DNA from: Catenulispora pinisilvae
GTDB lineage: Bacteria; Actinomycetota; Actinomycetes; Streptomycetales; Catenulisporaceae
Reading direction: 5' to 3'
Assembly (NCBI RefSeq): GCF_015356865.1
Contig: NZ_JAAFZA010000056.1
Span: 1-51,084 of the forward strand
Length of the DNA: 51,084 nucleotides
Part shown: in pieces, positions 33,159 to 41,025 of the stretch
Position numbering within the stretch: position 1 is the stretch's first letter
Layout: each line of letters opens with the position of its first letter
Translations under genes and position numbers: made by a program
Notes under the pieces: model-generated
The model's database searches: none
Seen by the model: the letters and a program-made list of their open reading frames with translations, nothing else
Told to the model about the DNA's origin: nothing

Positions 33159-33446
33159 ATGATCCGAAGCATATTGCTCCTGAAGTTCACCCCCGAGGCG
33201 ACCGACGCGCAGATCGAGGCGTTCGGCGCGGCCCTGGCGGCGGTGCCGTTCCAGCGGCGCCGGCACTTCGAGTTCCACCGCGACGTCCGGCTGACGGACG
33301 ACGCGATGGACGCCGCGGTGATCGCCGACTTCGACGACGAGGAGGCCTACCGGGCCTGGGTCGCGGACCCCGGCCACCACCAGGTGCGGTCCACGTACCT
33401 GGACCCGATCCGCGCGCAGCGGGACCGGATCCTGTTCCGCATCTGA
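33159..33446 (+). CDS. Dabb (stress-responsive alpha/beta barrel) family protein
   Basis: 95 residues from ATG 33159 (CAGGGC just upstream). It is a single ferredoxin-like alpha+beta domain of the Dabb type: SILLLKFTPEATDAQIEAFG (strand and helix), FHRDVRLTDDAM, VIADFDDEEAYRAWVADPGH with the conserved D-E-x-x-Y pattern, HHQVRSTYLDPI. Such proteins form dimeric barrels and some are polyketide cyclases or small heme/flavin-free oxygenases; many have unknown function. It shares the LysR-type palindrome with the divergent efflux gene, suggesting joint response to an aromatic or toxic compound. It is separated from the convergent YciI-like gene by a repeat-containing gap of 78 bases. Confidence 0.82.
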   Translation: MIRSILLLKFTPEATDAQIEAFGAALAAVPFQRRRHFEFHRDVRLTDDAMDAAVIADFDDEEAYRAWVADPGHHQVRSTYLDPIRAQRDRILFRI

Positions 33447-33467
33447 CTGACGGCCGACCGGCGATCG

Positions 33468-33501
33468 CCGACCGCGCGCCGACTACCGACCGCGCGCCGA
33501 C
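33468..33501 (+). repeat. Two copies of a 16-base repeat between convergent genes
   Basis: CCGACCGCGCGCCGAC is found at 33468-33483 and 33486-33501 (18-base period) in the gap between the Dabb and YciI-like stops, with further GCCGACCGGCGATCGCC-like sequence upstream. It may serve as a terminator region. Confidence 0.5.
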
Positions 33502-33524
33502 GGCCGGACCGAACCCCGGCCGGC

Positions 33525-33812
33525 TCAGTCGGCCAGCCAGCTGCCCAGCACCGGGTTGAACTCGTTGATCCGGACCCGGGCGACCAGATCGGCCTCGGCG
33601 AAGGGGTCGTGCTCCAGCAGCTTCTTCAGCGCCGCCTCGTCCTCGGCTTCGAAGACCAGCAGCGCCCCGGTGTTGTTCACCCACGGCCCCGACACCAGCA
33701 GTTCCCCGCGGTCCTGGGCCTCGCGCAGGAAGGCGCGGTGGGCCGGGCGGACCTCGTCCCGCTTGGCGGTGTCCGCGGTGTAGACGTATTCGACGGCGAA
33801 GCGAGCCACCAT
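33525..33812 (-). CDS. YciI-like protein
   Basis: 95 residues from ATG 33810-33812 with AAGGAG two bases away from the start region. It has the YciI-type ferredoxin-like fold: FAVEYVYTADTAKRDEVRPA, HRAFLREAQDRGELLVSGPW with the conserved His in RPAHRAFL and G-PW, LLVFEAEDEAALKKLLEHDP with the D-P-F motif, and a C-terminal strand. YciI proteins resemble muconolactone isomerase and Dabb proteins and can act in aromatic compound degradation or as small hydrolases; the His-Asp pair typical of the active site appears present (His30, Asp73). It is divergent from the LysR gene and close to its palindrome, so it probably belongs to the same regulon. Confidence 0.82.
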   Translation of the reverse strand: MVARFAVEYVYTADTAKRDEVRPAHRAFLREAQDRGELLVSGPWVNNTGALLVFEAEDEAALKKLLEHDPFAEADLVARVRINEFNPVLGSWLAD

Positions 33813-33925
33813 GTCTCCTTGGGAATGGAAGTTTCAGTCCAGCGACGGCGTTCTGTACAAAGGCTCCGGAGGGGCCGGCGCGCGGCCCCGGGGTCCGCAC
33901 GCACCGTACCCTGCGAACCGCCCCT

Positions 33926-33940
33926 ATCGGAGAAGCCGAT
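33926..33940. promoter_or_regulatory. LysR-type operator candidate, copy 2
   Basis: ATCGGAGAAGCCGAT differs from copy 1 at 33109-33123 by two central bases and keeps the T-N11-A pattern; the flanks (CGCCCC...GGCAGGA) also match. It lies 15 bases before the LysR start, between that gene and the divergent YciI-like gene, fitting autoregulation. Confidence 0.7.
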
Positions 33941-33954
33941 GGCAGGATGGTGGC

Positions 33955-34857
33955 ATGGACACCCGACAGTTGCGCGCGTTCCTCGCGGTGGTCGAGACCG
34001 GCGGCATCTCCGCGGCCGCCGACCAGCTCGGCTACGCGCAGAGCAGCGTCAGCGACCAGCTGCGCACCCTGGAGCGCGACCTCGGCACCCCGGTGCTGAA
34101 CCGCACAAGCATCGGCACCGTCCCGACCGAGGCCGGGCAGCGCCTGCTGCCGTACGCCCGCCGGATGCTGGACCTGGACGGCGAGCTGCGCCGTACCGTC
34201 TCCGGCCGCCGCCCGCTGCTGCGCATCGGCGCGCTCCAATCGCTGGCCGACGAGTGGCTGCCCGAGGTCCTGACCGCCTTCGACCACGGCGCCGCCGGCC
34301 CGGAGACCGCGGACGTCACGGTCACCGTCACCAGCCGCACCCGCCTGATGGAGGAGCTGCTGGAGGGACGCCTGGACGCGGTCTTCACGCTGGACAGCGG
34401 CCCCGCCTACGACGGCCCGACCGCGGTGGTCGGCACGGACCACGTGGTGCTGGTCACGGCCCCGTCGCACCCGCTGGCCAGTGTCCACCCGCTGACGCTG
34501 GACGACGTTCGGCGCACGGAGTTCATGGTGACCGAGATCGGCTGCATCTACCGGCAGCTCTTCGACGAATGCGGCCGCGACCTGGGCCCGTCGCTGAAGA
34601 TCGCGATGATCACCGGCTCGCTGAACGCCCTGCGCCGACTGACGGTGAACGGCCGGGGAGCGGCGCTGCTGCCGCGCTTCTCGGTGCAGGCGGAGCTGGA
34701 GTCGGGGGACCTGGTGATGCTGGATCTGAAGGAGGGGCTGGCGCCGCTGACGATCGAGGCGCGGTGGCGGGACGAGATCGGGCCGGGCGCGGCGCCGCTG
34801 CGGGCGTTGGTGGAGCTGACGCAGAAGTTCAGCCCGGCGGCTTGGGCGATGGCGTGA
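33955..34857 (+). CDS. LysR-family transcriptional regulator
   Basis: 300 residues from ATG 33955, the usual LTTR length. Helix-turn-helix at residues 1-60: MDTRQLRAFLAVVETGGISA, AAADQLGYAQSSVSDQLRTL, ERDLGTPVLNR. From residue about 88 the periplasmic-binding-protein-like effector domain follows (LLRIGALQSLADEWLPEVL, LEGRLDAVFTL, VGTDHVVLVTAPSHPLASV). It probably senses a small molecule related to the exported compound. Two near-identical palindromes, one before its own gene and one between the efflux and Dabb genes, imply that it regulates both divergent pairs. No other LysR gene is in the window. Confidence 0.92.
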   Translation: MDTRQLRAFLAVVETGGISAAADQLGYAQSSVSDQLRTLERDLGTPVLNRTSIGTVPTEAGQRLLPYARRMLDLDGELRRTVSGRRPLLRIGALQSLADEWLPEVLTAFDHGAAGPETADVTVTVTSRTRLMEELLEGRLDAVFTLDSGPAYDGPTAVVGTDHVVLVTAPSHPLASVHPLTLDDVRRTEFMVTEIGCIYRQLFDECGRDLGPSLKIAMITGSLNALRRLTVNGRGAALLPRFSVQAELESGDLVMLDLKEGLAPLTIEARWRDEIGPGAAPLRALVELTQKFSPAAWAMA

Positions 34858-34981
34858 GCGCATCAAGCCGGTAGTGCCTCGGTAGCCGGGCCAGTGCCAG
34901 TGCTGGTGCTGGTGCTGGTGCTGGCCACCATTTCCAAGCGATGGTGCAAGCGCATCAACTCGGTAGTGCCTTGGTGGCGGG
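34858..34981 (+). repeat. Imperfect duplication with a CTGGTG microsatellite
   Basis: GCGCATCAAGCCGGTAGTGC (from 34858) recurs as GCGCATCAACTCGGTAGTGC (from 34950), each followed by CCTYGGTRGCSGGG, and the later GGCCACCATTTCC/GGCCACCACTTCC segments also match. Between them is a run of CTGGTG/CAGTGC hexamers (about 34892-34924). The segment looks like a tandem duplication of about 92 bases. Confidence 0.65.
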
Positions 34982-35048
34982 TGTCCGTGCCGGCCCTGGC
35001 CACCACTTCCATTGGCCCCGCCCGCTTGGGTCCGGCAGGCTGGCGATC

Positions 35049-35579
35049 ATGACCGATGTGGTGATCCGCGATGGTGTCGTGGGTGGTGTCGCGGGCGATG
35101 GCGCCGACGCCGCGCAGCGTCTTTTCGCCGAGCTAGTGGCCGGGGGCGCGGCGCTCGGTTGGGTGGATCGGCCTTCGAGGGCTGAGATCGGCGCCTTGAT
35201 GGACAAGGTGACTGCGGCGGCGCGCGCCGGGGATGGGGCGCTGCGGCTGGCCTACTCTGGCGATCGGTTGGTGGGCCTCGGCTATTGGCTGCGCTATGAG
35301 CGGCCCACACATCGCCCTCATGCCGATCTGGAGAAGCTCGCCGTCGCTTCCGAGGCGCAGGGCATGGGGGTGGGCCGCCTGCTCGTCACCGCTCTGGTGG
35401 ACAGTGCCCGCGAGGCCGGCATCGAGGTGCTGACCCTGGACGCCCGCGGCGACAACGAGAACGCGCTCCATCTCTACCGCACGCTCGGCTTCCGCGAATA
35501 CGGCCGCCTCCCGGACTTCGTCGCGGTGGGAGATCGCCGTTACGACAAGGTCTTCTACATGCTCGACTTCCGCGCCTGA
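35049..35579 (+). CDS. GNAT family N-acetyltransferase
   Basis: 176 residues from ATG 35049. It transfers an acetyl group from acetyl-CoA to an amine. GNAT motifs: motif [21 protein letters not shown] preceded by [13 protein letters not shown] (the Q/R-x-x-G-x-G/A pyrophosphate loop is QGMGVG), and motif [31 protein letters not shown]. Strand 4 is the DLEKLAV block. Substrate cannot be read; similar single-domain acetyltransferases act on antibiotics, polyamines or protein termini. It lies 190 bases downstream of the LysR gene after a repeat-rich gap and about 48 bases before thiD, with which it may be co-transcribed. Confidence 0.88.
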   Translation: MTDVVIRDGVVGGVAGDGADAAQRLFAELVAGGAALGWVDRPSRAEIGALMDKVTAAARAGDGALRLAYSGDRLVGLGYWLRYERPTHRPHADLEKLAVASEAQGMGVGRLLVTALVDSAREAGIEVLTLDARGDNENALHLYRTLGFREYGRLPDFVAVGDRRYDKVFYMLDFRA

Positions 35580-35627
35580 CCGCTCTCGCTTCCTGTGCCG
35601 CCGGCCACGGCTCGTATGCTGATCACC

Positions 35628-36446
35628 ATGTCCGCAGCCACCGCCCCGTCCCGCGTCCTCACCATCGCCGGAAGCGACTCCGGGGGCGGAGCGGGTATCC
35701 AGGCCGACCTGAAGACCATGCTGGCGCACGGCGTGCACGGGATGTCCGTGCTGACCGCCGTCACCGCGCAGAACTCGGTCGGGGTGCAGGACTTCTGGGC
35801 GCTGCCGATCGAGGCGGTGGAGCGCCAGTTCCGCTCGGTCGTGGACGACATCGGCGTGGACGCGATCAAGACCGGCATGCTCGCCTCATCCGAGCTCACC
35901 TCGACGGTGGCCCGGCTGATCGGCACCCTTGACCCGGCGGCCCCGGTCCCGGTGGTGGTCGACCCGGTCAGCGTCTCGAAGCACGGCGACGCGCTCCTGG
36001 CCCCCGAGGCGCTCGACGCGCTGCGCACCGAACTGCTGCCACGCGCCACCGTGGTCACGCCGAACCTGGACGAGGTGCGCCTGATCACCGGCCTTCAGGT
36101 CGAAGCAGAGAGCCAGATGGTCCAGGCCGCGCGGGCGCTCGCCGATCTCGGGCCGCGCTGGGTGCTGGTGAAGGGTGGGCACCTGAGCGACAGCCCGGAA
36201 TCGGTGGACCTGCTGGTCGGCCCGGACGGCGCCGAGCACTGGTTCCGCGCGCCCCGCCACGACAACCGCCACACCCACGGCACCGGCTGCACGCTCGCCA
36301 GCGCCATCGCCTCGCGTCTGGCGATCGGTGATGACGTCCCGGCAGCGGTGCGCGCCGCCAAGGAGTACGTCACCGGCGGTATCGCGGCCGGCTTCCCGCT
36401 GGGCGCGGGCATCGGTCCGGTGGACCACGGCTGGCGCTGGCGGTAG
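35628..36446 (+). CDS. thiD: Hydroxymethylpyrimidine / phosphomethylpyrimidine kinase
   Basis: 272 residues from ATG 35628 (ATG 35616 is an in-frame alternative; neither has a strong ribosome-binding site). ThiD phosphorylates HMP and HMP-phosphate in thiamine synthesis. Ribokinase-fold signatures: [72 protein letters not shown], and the ATP/anion-hole block [20 protein letters not shown]. Length is normal. No thi-box (TPP riboswitch) sequence is visible upstream. Immediately after the stop is a six-copy 15-base tandem array that would encode an acidic repeat in another frame. Confidence 0.94.
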   Translation: MSAATAPSRVLTIAGSDSGGGAGIQADLKTMLAHGVHGMSVLTAVTAQNSVGVQDFWALPIEAVERQFRSVVDDIGVDAIKTGMLASSELTSTVARLIGTLDPAAPVPVVVDPVSVSKHGDALLAPEALDALRTELLPRATVVTPNLDEVRLITGLQVEAESQMVQAARALADLGPRWVLVKGGHLSDSPESVDLLVGPDGAEHWFRAPRHDNRHTHGTGCTLASAIASRLAIGDDVPAAVRAAKEYVTGGIAAGFPLGAGIGPVDHGWRWR

Positions 36447-36452
36447 CGGCGT

Positions 36453-36542
36453 ACACGGACGATCTGGACACGGACGATCTGGACACGGACGATCTGGACA
36501 CGGACGATCTGGACACGGACGATCTGGACACGGACGATCTGG
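36453..36542 (+). repeat. Six exact tandem copies of a 15-base unit after thiD
   Basis: ACACGGACGATCTGG repeats at 36453, 36468, 36483, 36498, 36513 and 36528 without mismatches, starting six bases after the thiD TAG. The period is a multiple of three. In the frame one base before that of thiD it reads as DTDDL pentapeptides continuing to DKAGWDKLVHPH and TGA at 36578-36580. No start codon is apparent for that frame. Confidence 0.92.
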
Positions 36543-36649
36543 ACAAGGCCGGCTGGGACAAGCTGGTCCACCCACACTGAGCGAGAGCGTTTCGCCCCTT
36601 TCCTCCGCCGGCGCAATCCCAACGCAAGCGCGGCGATCTAGCTTGTAGC

Positions 36650-36690
36650 CGTCCGGAGGGACGGGAACTGCCTACTCATCCCTCCGGACG
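36650..36690. terminator. Stem-loop between thiD and egtD
   Basis: CGTCCGGAGGGA (36650-36661) pairs perfectly with TCCCTCCGGACG (36679-36690), 12 bp with a 17-base loop, in the gap between the convergent thiD and egtD genes. It likely terminates both. Confidence 0.75.
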
Positions 36691-36729
36691 ACCCCGGACG
36701 ACCCCGGGTGACCTCAAGCAGTCCCGGTC

Positions 36730-37701
36730 TCAGACCGCTTCAGCCAGCGAGAGCCCGAACCTCCCCAGCTCGTCGGTCCACCACCGTCGCACCGCGAACC
36801 CCGCGGCGCCGAGCTCCCGCGCCACGCCCTCCCGGCGGAACTTCGCCGAGATCTCGGTCCGTAGCTCCTCGCCGCGCTCGAACGACACCCCCAGATCGAG
36901 CTCCTTCAGCCGGACCGACAAGTCCCGCCGGGCCCGCAGGCGCATCTCGATCCACTCCGCCTCCGGGTCCCACACCGCGACGTGGTCGAAGTCGTCCGGG
37001 TCGAAGTCGGCGTCGAGTTCGCGGTCGACGACGGCCAGCACGTTCTTGTTGAACAGCGCCGTCACGCCCGCCGCGTCGTCGTACGCCGCGACCAAGGTCC
37101 GCGGGTCCTTCACCAGATCGGTGCCGAGCAGCAGCCACTCGCCCGGCCGCAGCCCGGCGCGGACCCGGGACAGGAACACCGAGCGCTCCTCGGGCAGCAG
37201 GTTGCCGATCGTGCCGCCGAGGAACGCCACCAGGCGCGGGCCCGCCGAGCCCGGGATGGCCAGCCGCTCCTCGAAGTCGGTGATGACGGCGTGGATCGTC
37301 AGCTCCGGGTAGCGCTGTTGCAATTGCTCCCCGGACGCCAGCAGCGCCGCCTCGCTGACGTCGATCGGGTCGTAGCGGCGCAGGGTGCCGGCGTCCCGGA
37401 GGGCGTCCAGGAGCAGCGTCGTCTTGGCCGACGAGCCCGCCCCGAGTTCCGCCAGCGTCTCGGCGTGCGTCACCGTCGCTATCTCCGGTGCGCGGGCGGT
37501 CAGGATCTCCCGCTCGGCGCGCGTCGGGTAGTACTCCGGCAGCCGGGTGATCTCCTCGAAGAGCTCGCTGCCGCGCGCGTCGTAGAACCACTTGGGCGGC
37601 AGCCACTTCGGCTCCGCTGTCAGGCCTTTGAGAACATCGTCCCGCAGCGCCGCCGCGAAGAAGTCCGCCGGCAGGTGCCGCTCGATCTCTATGCCGCTCA
37701 T
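36730..37701 (-). CDS. egtD: L-histidine N(alpha)-methyltransferase
   Basis: 323 residues from ATG 37699-37701. EgtD uses three SAM molecules to make hercynine from histidine, the first step of ergothioneine synthesis. Family features: LTAEPKWLPPKWFYDARGSE, LFEEITRLPEYYPTRAER with the conserved Y-Y-P-T-R, SAM-binding LAELGAGSSAKTTLLLDAL, PIDVSEAAL, RLVAFLGGTIGNLLPEER, LLLGTDLVKDP, AYDDAAGVTALFNKNVL and C-terminal EISAKFRREGVARELGAAGF. All are intact and length matches (about 320). It is the last gene of the egtABCD operon; its ATG overlaps the egtC TGA. Ergothioneine protects actinobacteria from oxidative stress alongside mycothiol. Confidence 0.95.
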   Translation of the reverse strand: MSGIEIERHLPADFFAAALRDDVLKGLTAEPKWLPPKWFYDARGSELFEEITRLPEYYPTRAEREILTARAPEIATVTHAETLAELGAGSSAKTTLLLDALRDAGTLRRYDPIDVSEAALLASGEQLQQRYPELTIHAVITDFEERLAIPGSAGPRLVAFLGGTIGNLLPEERSVFLSRVRAGLRPGEWLLLGTDLVKDPRTLVAAYDDAAGVTALFNKNVLAVVDRELDADFDPDDFDHVAVWDPEAEWIEMRLRARRDLSVRLKELDLGVSFERGEELRTEISAKFRREGVARELGAAGFAVRRWWTDELGRFGLSLAEAV

Positions 37702-38435
37702 CGTCCCTCCACAGTTTCCGGTCGGCCTTCCGTGCGCCAGGTATGGACCCCCTCGGTGACGTCGGCCCAGCCGGGCGCGTCGTCGTACGGCTCCGAGCCG
37801 ACGGCCACGAAGCCGTCGTCGATCAGAGCACTGAGGGTGTCGCCGAAGACCGAGGCGACGATCGTCGTGTCATTCATCAGCAGCAGGTTCAGCCGGGCGT
37901 CGGCGACCGCGGCGACGTCGGCGACCACCGAGGCGACCGCCTCGGCCATCGCGGCGCCGGCGCGGACCCGGAGTTGAATCAGGGCCCAGACGAATGCCGA
38001 ATCCGTCCGGGACTCCAGCGCCAGCAAGTCGGCCGCCGGCACGGTCTCGGCGAGCTTCGCCACCGAGCCGGGATAGCCGCCGATCGATCCGTTGTGGCTG
38101 AACAGCCAACCGGAGCCGAGGTACGGCGCCGCCGCCTCGGCGCCGGTGGCCGAGCCGGTCGTGGCGTCGCGCACCGCCGCCAGCACCGCGCCGCTGCGCG
38201 TCACCCGCGCGATATCAGGGAACGAAGGATCCGCCCAGATCGGACCGGCCTGCCGGTACCGCGCGGGCACCGGGTCCGGCTCGGCGAACCAGCCGACGCC
38301 GAAGCCGTCGGCGTTCACCACTCCGTGCGTCTGCCGTCGGGGTTCCCAGCTCTGCCGGTACAGGGAGTGCGGTGGGTCGATCAGCAACTCCCGCAACGAC
38401 TTCCGCGGCCCGAGATAGGCCAGATGTCGGCACAT
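37698..38435 (-). CDS. egtC: Gamma-glutamyl hercynylcysteine S-oxide hydrolase
   Basis: 245 residues from ATG 38433-38435. EgtC is a class II glutamine-amidotransferase-like hydrolase that removes glutamate from gamma-glutamyl-hercynylcysteine sulfoxide. The N-terminal nucleophile Cys2 is exposed after Met removal (MCRHLAYLGPRKSL). Other Ntn-amidohydrolase blocks: HGVVNADGFGVGWFAEPD, FSHNGSIGGYPGS with the oxyanion Asn-Gly, and LESRTDSAFVWALIQL. The start shares one base with the egtB stop (TGATG), and the stop overlaps the egtD start. The gene order A-B-C-D is that of mycobacteria and Streptomyces. A longer reading to 38657 is not supported, because the catalytic Cys must be residue 2. Confidence 0.95.
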   Translation of the reverse strand: MCRHLAYLGPRKSLRELLIDPPHSLYRQSWEPRRQTHGVVNADGFGVGWFAEPDPVPARYRQAGPIWADPSFPDIARVTRSGAVLAAVRDATTGSATGAEAAAPYLGSGWLFSHNGSIGGYPGSVAKLAETVPAADLLALESRTDSAFVWALIQLRVRAGAAMAEAVASVVADVAAVADARLNLLLMNDTTIVASVFGDTLSALIDDGFVAVGSEPYDDAPGWADVTEGVHTWRTEGRPETVEGR

Positions 38436-39775
38436 CAGAGCACCCCGTCCCGTGCGGTCCGGAACCCGGAGAAGATCTGCCGCCGGATCGGGTAGTCCCA
38501 GTTCCGGAACGTGCCCCGGCAGGCCACCGGGTCGACGGCGAACGATCCGCCGCGCAGCACCTTGTAATCCGGGCCGAAGAAGACCTCTGAGTACTCCCGG
38601 TACGGCCACGCGACGAAGCCGGGATACGGCAGGAAGTCCGAGGACACCCACTCCCACACGTCGCCGATCAGCTGCCGCGCTCCGGAGGGCGCCTCACCCT
38701 CGGGATAGGAACCGGCCGCCGCGGGCTGGAGATGCGCCTGGCCGAGATTCGCGTGCTGGGGCAGGGGATCGTCGTCACCCCACGGATACCGGCGCGACCG
38801 GCCGCTGACCGGGTCGTGCCGAGCCGCCTTCTCCCACTCGGACTCGGTCGGCAGCCTTCGGCCCTTCCAGGCGGCGTAGGCCTCGGCTTCGTAATAGCTG
38901 ACGTGGACGACCGGCTCCGCGGCCGGCACCGGCTCGACCACACCGAAGCGCCGGCGCAGCCACTGCTCTCCCTCACGGGTCCAATAAAGGGGTGCGAACA
39001 GACCGGCGTTCTGCCGGTGTTCCCAACCGGCCTGCGACCACCAGCGCGGTTCGTCGTAGCCGCCGTCGGCGATGAACTCCAGATACCCGCCGTTGGTCAC
39101 CGGAGTCGTGTCGAGCCAGAACCCTGCGACGTCCACTTCGTGGGCGGGCCGTTCGTTGTCCAGGGCCCAGGCCTCGGCCGAGGTGCCCATGGTGAACGGG
39201 CCGCCGGGGACGAAGACCTCCGCCGGCAGCGCGAGCGCGTCGGCCGGCGGCGCGGGCGGCGCCGGGCGGTGCAGCACCGGCTCGCCGACCCGCAGCTGGT
39301 GGGTGATCAGCATCGTCTCGTCGTGCTGTTGCTCGTGCTGGGCGATCATGCCGAAGGCGAAGCCGCCCCGGCTGAGCTCTTCGTCGCCCCAGCGGGGTTG
39401 CTCCAGCAGGTCCATCACTCGGCCGCGGACCTCGTGGACGTAGCGCCGGGCCTGGTCCGGGGGGAGCAGCGGGAGGGTCGGGCGCTCGGCCCGCGGATGC
39501 TCGAACGCGTCGTACAGCGGATCGATCTCCGGGTGCATGGGCTCGCGGCCGCCGAGGTTGCGCAGCAGCCACAGCTCCTCCTGGTTGCCGATGTGCGCCA
39601 GGTCCCAGACCAGGGGCGACATCAGCGGGGAGTGCTGGCGGATCAGGTCGGGATCCTCGACCGGGCCGGTCAGGCCCTGGGTGCGGGTTCGGGCGCGCTC
39701 CAGGCTGCGGGCGATGCGCTCGGTCAGGCCGGCGGTGCCGGCTGCTGAACTCGTGTCGTCTATGGGCACTGTCAT
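38435..39775 (-). CDS. egtB: Hercynine oxygenase (sulfoxide synthase)
   Basis: 446 residues from ATG 39773-39775. EgtB is a non-heme iron enzyme that joins hercynine and gamma-glutamylcysteine with oxygen to form the sulfoxide. N-terminal DinB-like domain: PLVWDLAHIGNQEELWLLR with His61, and the HX3HXE motif MIAQHEQQHDETM (His147, His151), which together give the three-His iron site. C-terminal formylglycine-generating-enzyme-like domain from about residue 195: PFTMGTSAEAWALDNERPAH, LPTESEWEKAARHD, DVWEWVSSDFLPYPGF, KVLRGGSFAVDP and TFRNWDYPIRRQIFSGFR. Everything expected is present. ATGA overlap with egtA and TGATG overlap with egtC show tight translational coupling. Confidence 0.96.
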   Translation of the reverse strand: MTVPIDDTSSAAGTAGLTERIARSLERARTRTQGLTGPVEDPDLIRQHSPLMSPLVWDLAHIGNQEELWLLRNLGGREPMHPEIDPLYDAFEHPRAERPTLPLLPPDQARRYVHEVRGRVMDLLEQPRWGDEELSRGGFAFGMIAQHEQQHDETMLITHQLRVGEPVLHRPAPPAPPADALALPAEVFVPGGPFTMGTSAEAWALDNERPAHEVDVAGFWLDTTPVTNGGYLEFIADGGYDEPRWWSQAGWEHRQNAGLFAPLYWTREGEQWLRRRFGVVEPVPAAEPVVHVSYYEAEAYAAWKGRRLPTESEWEKAARHDPVSGRSRRYPWGDDDPLPQHANLGQAHLQPAAAGSYPEGEAPSGARQLIGDVWEWVSSDFLPYPGFVAWPYREYSEVFFGPDYKVLRGGSFAVDPVACRGTFRNWDYPIRRQIFSGFRTARDGVL

Positions 39776-40863
39776 GGGAGGTCCTCCTCGGCGTAGCGCG
39801 CGACCTCGGCTATGAGCGACGGCGACGCCTCCATCCGCGCCAGGGCGGACAGGGCGGCGTCGAAGCAGGCCGCGGCGGCTTTCCGGATCGGGGTGAGTTC
39901 GAGGGCGGCCCGGGCGTCTTCGGTGGCCTGGGCATCGTGGAACAGGGCTGTGACGAGCGCTGTCGGTACTCGCCACAGATCGCCGGGCAGCGCGTCGAGC
40001 ACCCGCAGCTCCAGGTGCCCGCGCGGCCGGACCGGCGGGAAGAGGGTGGTCAGGTGGTAGGCGAGGTCGTCCAGGGTCGGGGCGCGCAGCTCGGAGGGCT
40101 CCAGTGCGCCGGTCTTGATCCACTCGCGGAAGGTGAGCCCCGGCGGTGCGGTCCAGGGGACGCCGTCGGGCCGCTGGACGCACAACAGGTTCGCGTCCAG
40201 TGCGTACTGCGCGTACGCCAGGCGCGGGTCGGGGGAGTCCAGAGGTGGGGCGACGGTGCGCCCGGGGTCCAGCGCGGCCCACACCGCCGGCCGGTCGGTC
40301 CGGCAGAAGGCGAAGGTGAGGATCGGGGACAGGTCGTACGCCAGCCGCCAGCGGCGGCGGAAACCCTCCGGGCCGTCGTGCTCGGTGCCGGCGTCCACGT
40401 TCACCTGGATCGAGGCCGTGGAGCACATCATGACGCGGCCGGAGTCGTTGTCGCGATCGAAGTACCGCTCCATCGCGATGTAGCGGGGATGGTCGACGAC
40501 GCGACTCGGGGGGTGGCCGTGCTCGCGGCCTGTGCCGACGAGCTCTAAGCCTGCCTCCGCAGCCGATCGCCGTAGGAGTTCCAGATCTCGGTCCGTGGTG
40601 GCGATCAGCTCGCGGACCGAGTCGGCGGGGGAGGAACTGAGTTCCCACTGGCCGCCGGGTTCCATCGTGAGGGAGCCGGACAACGGCGCGTCGGCCGCGT
40701 CTGCGAAGGCTCGCATGAGGCGTTCCCGCTCCGGCAGGTGCTCCGGATGGCGGGCGTCGCGGGGGAACCATTCCAGTTCCACACCGACCCGGTTCGGCGG
40801 GCCGGTCTTGAAACAGATGCCCGAGATGTAGTCCAGGGCACCTTCCACCGTGAGATGGGTCAT
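39772..40863 (-). CDS. egtA: Glutamate-cysteine ligase of ergothioneine synthesis
   Basis: About 363 residues if started at ATG 40861-40863 (MTHLTVEGALDYISG); ATG 40870-40872, three codons upstream, is equally possible since GGAG sits very close to the first. EgtA is an ATP-dependent GCS2-type ligase that makes gamma-glutamylcysteine, the sulfur donor for EgtB. Features: GVELEWFPRD, MEPGGQWELSSSP, MERYFDRDNDSGRVMMCSTA, SIQVNVDAG, HLELRVLDALPGDLWRVPTA. It heads the egt operon; promoter and control must lie in 40873-41025, where I saw no known operator. It is separated from rpmB, transcribed in the same direction, by a terminator hairpin. Confidence 0.93.
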   Translation of the reverse strand: MTHLTVEGALDYISGICFKTGPPNRVGVELEWFPRDARHPEHLPERERLMRAFADAADAPLSGSLTMEPGGQWELSSSPADSVRELIATTDRDLELLRRSAAEAGLELVGTGREHGHPPSRVVDHPRYIAMERYFDRDNDSGRVMMCSTASIQVNVDAGTEHDGPEGFRRRWRLAYDLSPILTFAFCRTDRPAVWAALDPGRTVAPPLDSPDPRLAYAQYALDANLLCVQRPDGVPWTAPPGLTFREWIKTGALEPSELRAPTLDDLAYHLTTLFPPVRPRGHLELRVLDALPGDLWRVPTALVTALFHDAQATEDARAALELTPIRKAAAACFDAALSALARMEASPSLIAEVARYAEEDLP

Positions 40864-40933
40864 GCACTCCATCGTGACATGCGGCACTGACACAAGTCGC
40901 GGGTCGGGCGGCTTACCGTTTGCCGAACACGAG

Positions 40934-40972
40934 GAACCGCAGGCCAACCCTGGTGGGGCTGACCTGCGGTTC
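40934..40972 (-). terminator. Terminator of rpmB
   Basis: GAACCGCAGG (40934-40943) and CCTGCGGTTC (40963-40972) form a perfect 10-bp stem with a 19-base loop. It lies 54 bases after the rpmB stop on the minus strand and upstream of egtA, so it should isolate the egt operon from rpmB transcription. Confidence 0.7.
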
Positions 40973-41025
40973 GATAAGTCCTAAAGCGTGCGGGTTTTTA
41001 CCACCGCTTTACGCTTCGCACACGC

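Noticed and set aside
35580..35627. TPP riboswitch before thiD
   Set aside because: No thi-box CUGAGA-type sequence is seen before thiD or thiL, and the space before thiD is only 48 bases.
36453..36542. 15-base units as CRISPR or as a long GHGRS/DRPCP protein
   Set aside because: There are no spacers, and the long frames across the array on both strands (for example 36328-36648 plus and 35886-36575 minus) are shadows of thiD extended by a repeat that lacks stops.
40934..40972. A tRNA-like or small-RNA gene between egtA and rpmB
   Set aside because: Only a single 10-bp hairpin is present, with no cloverleaf arms; terminator is the simpler reading.
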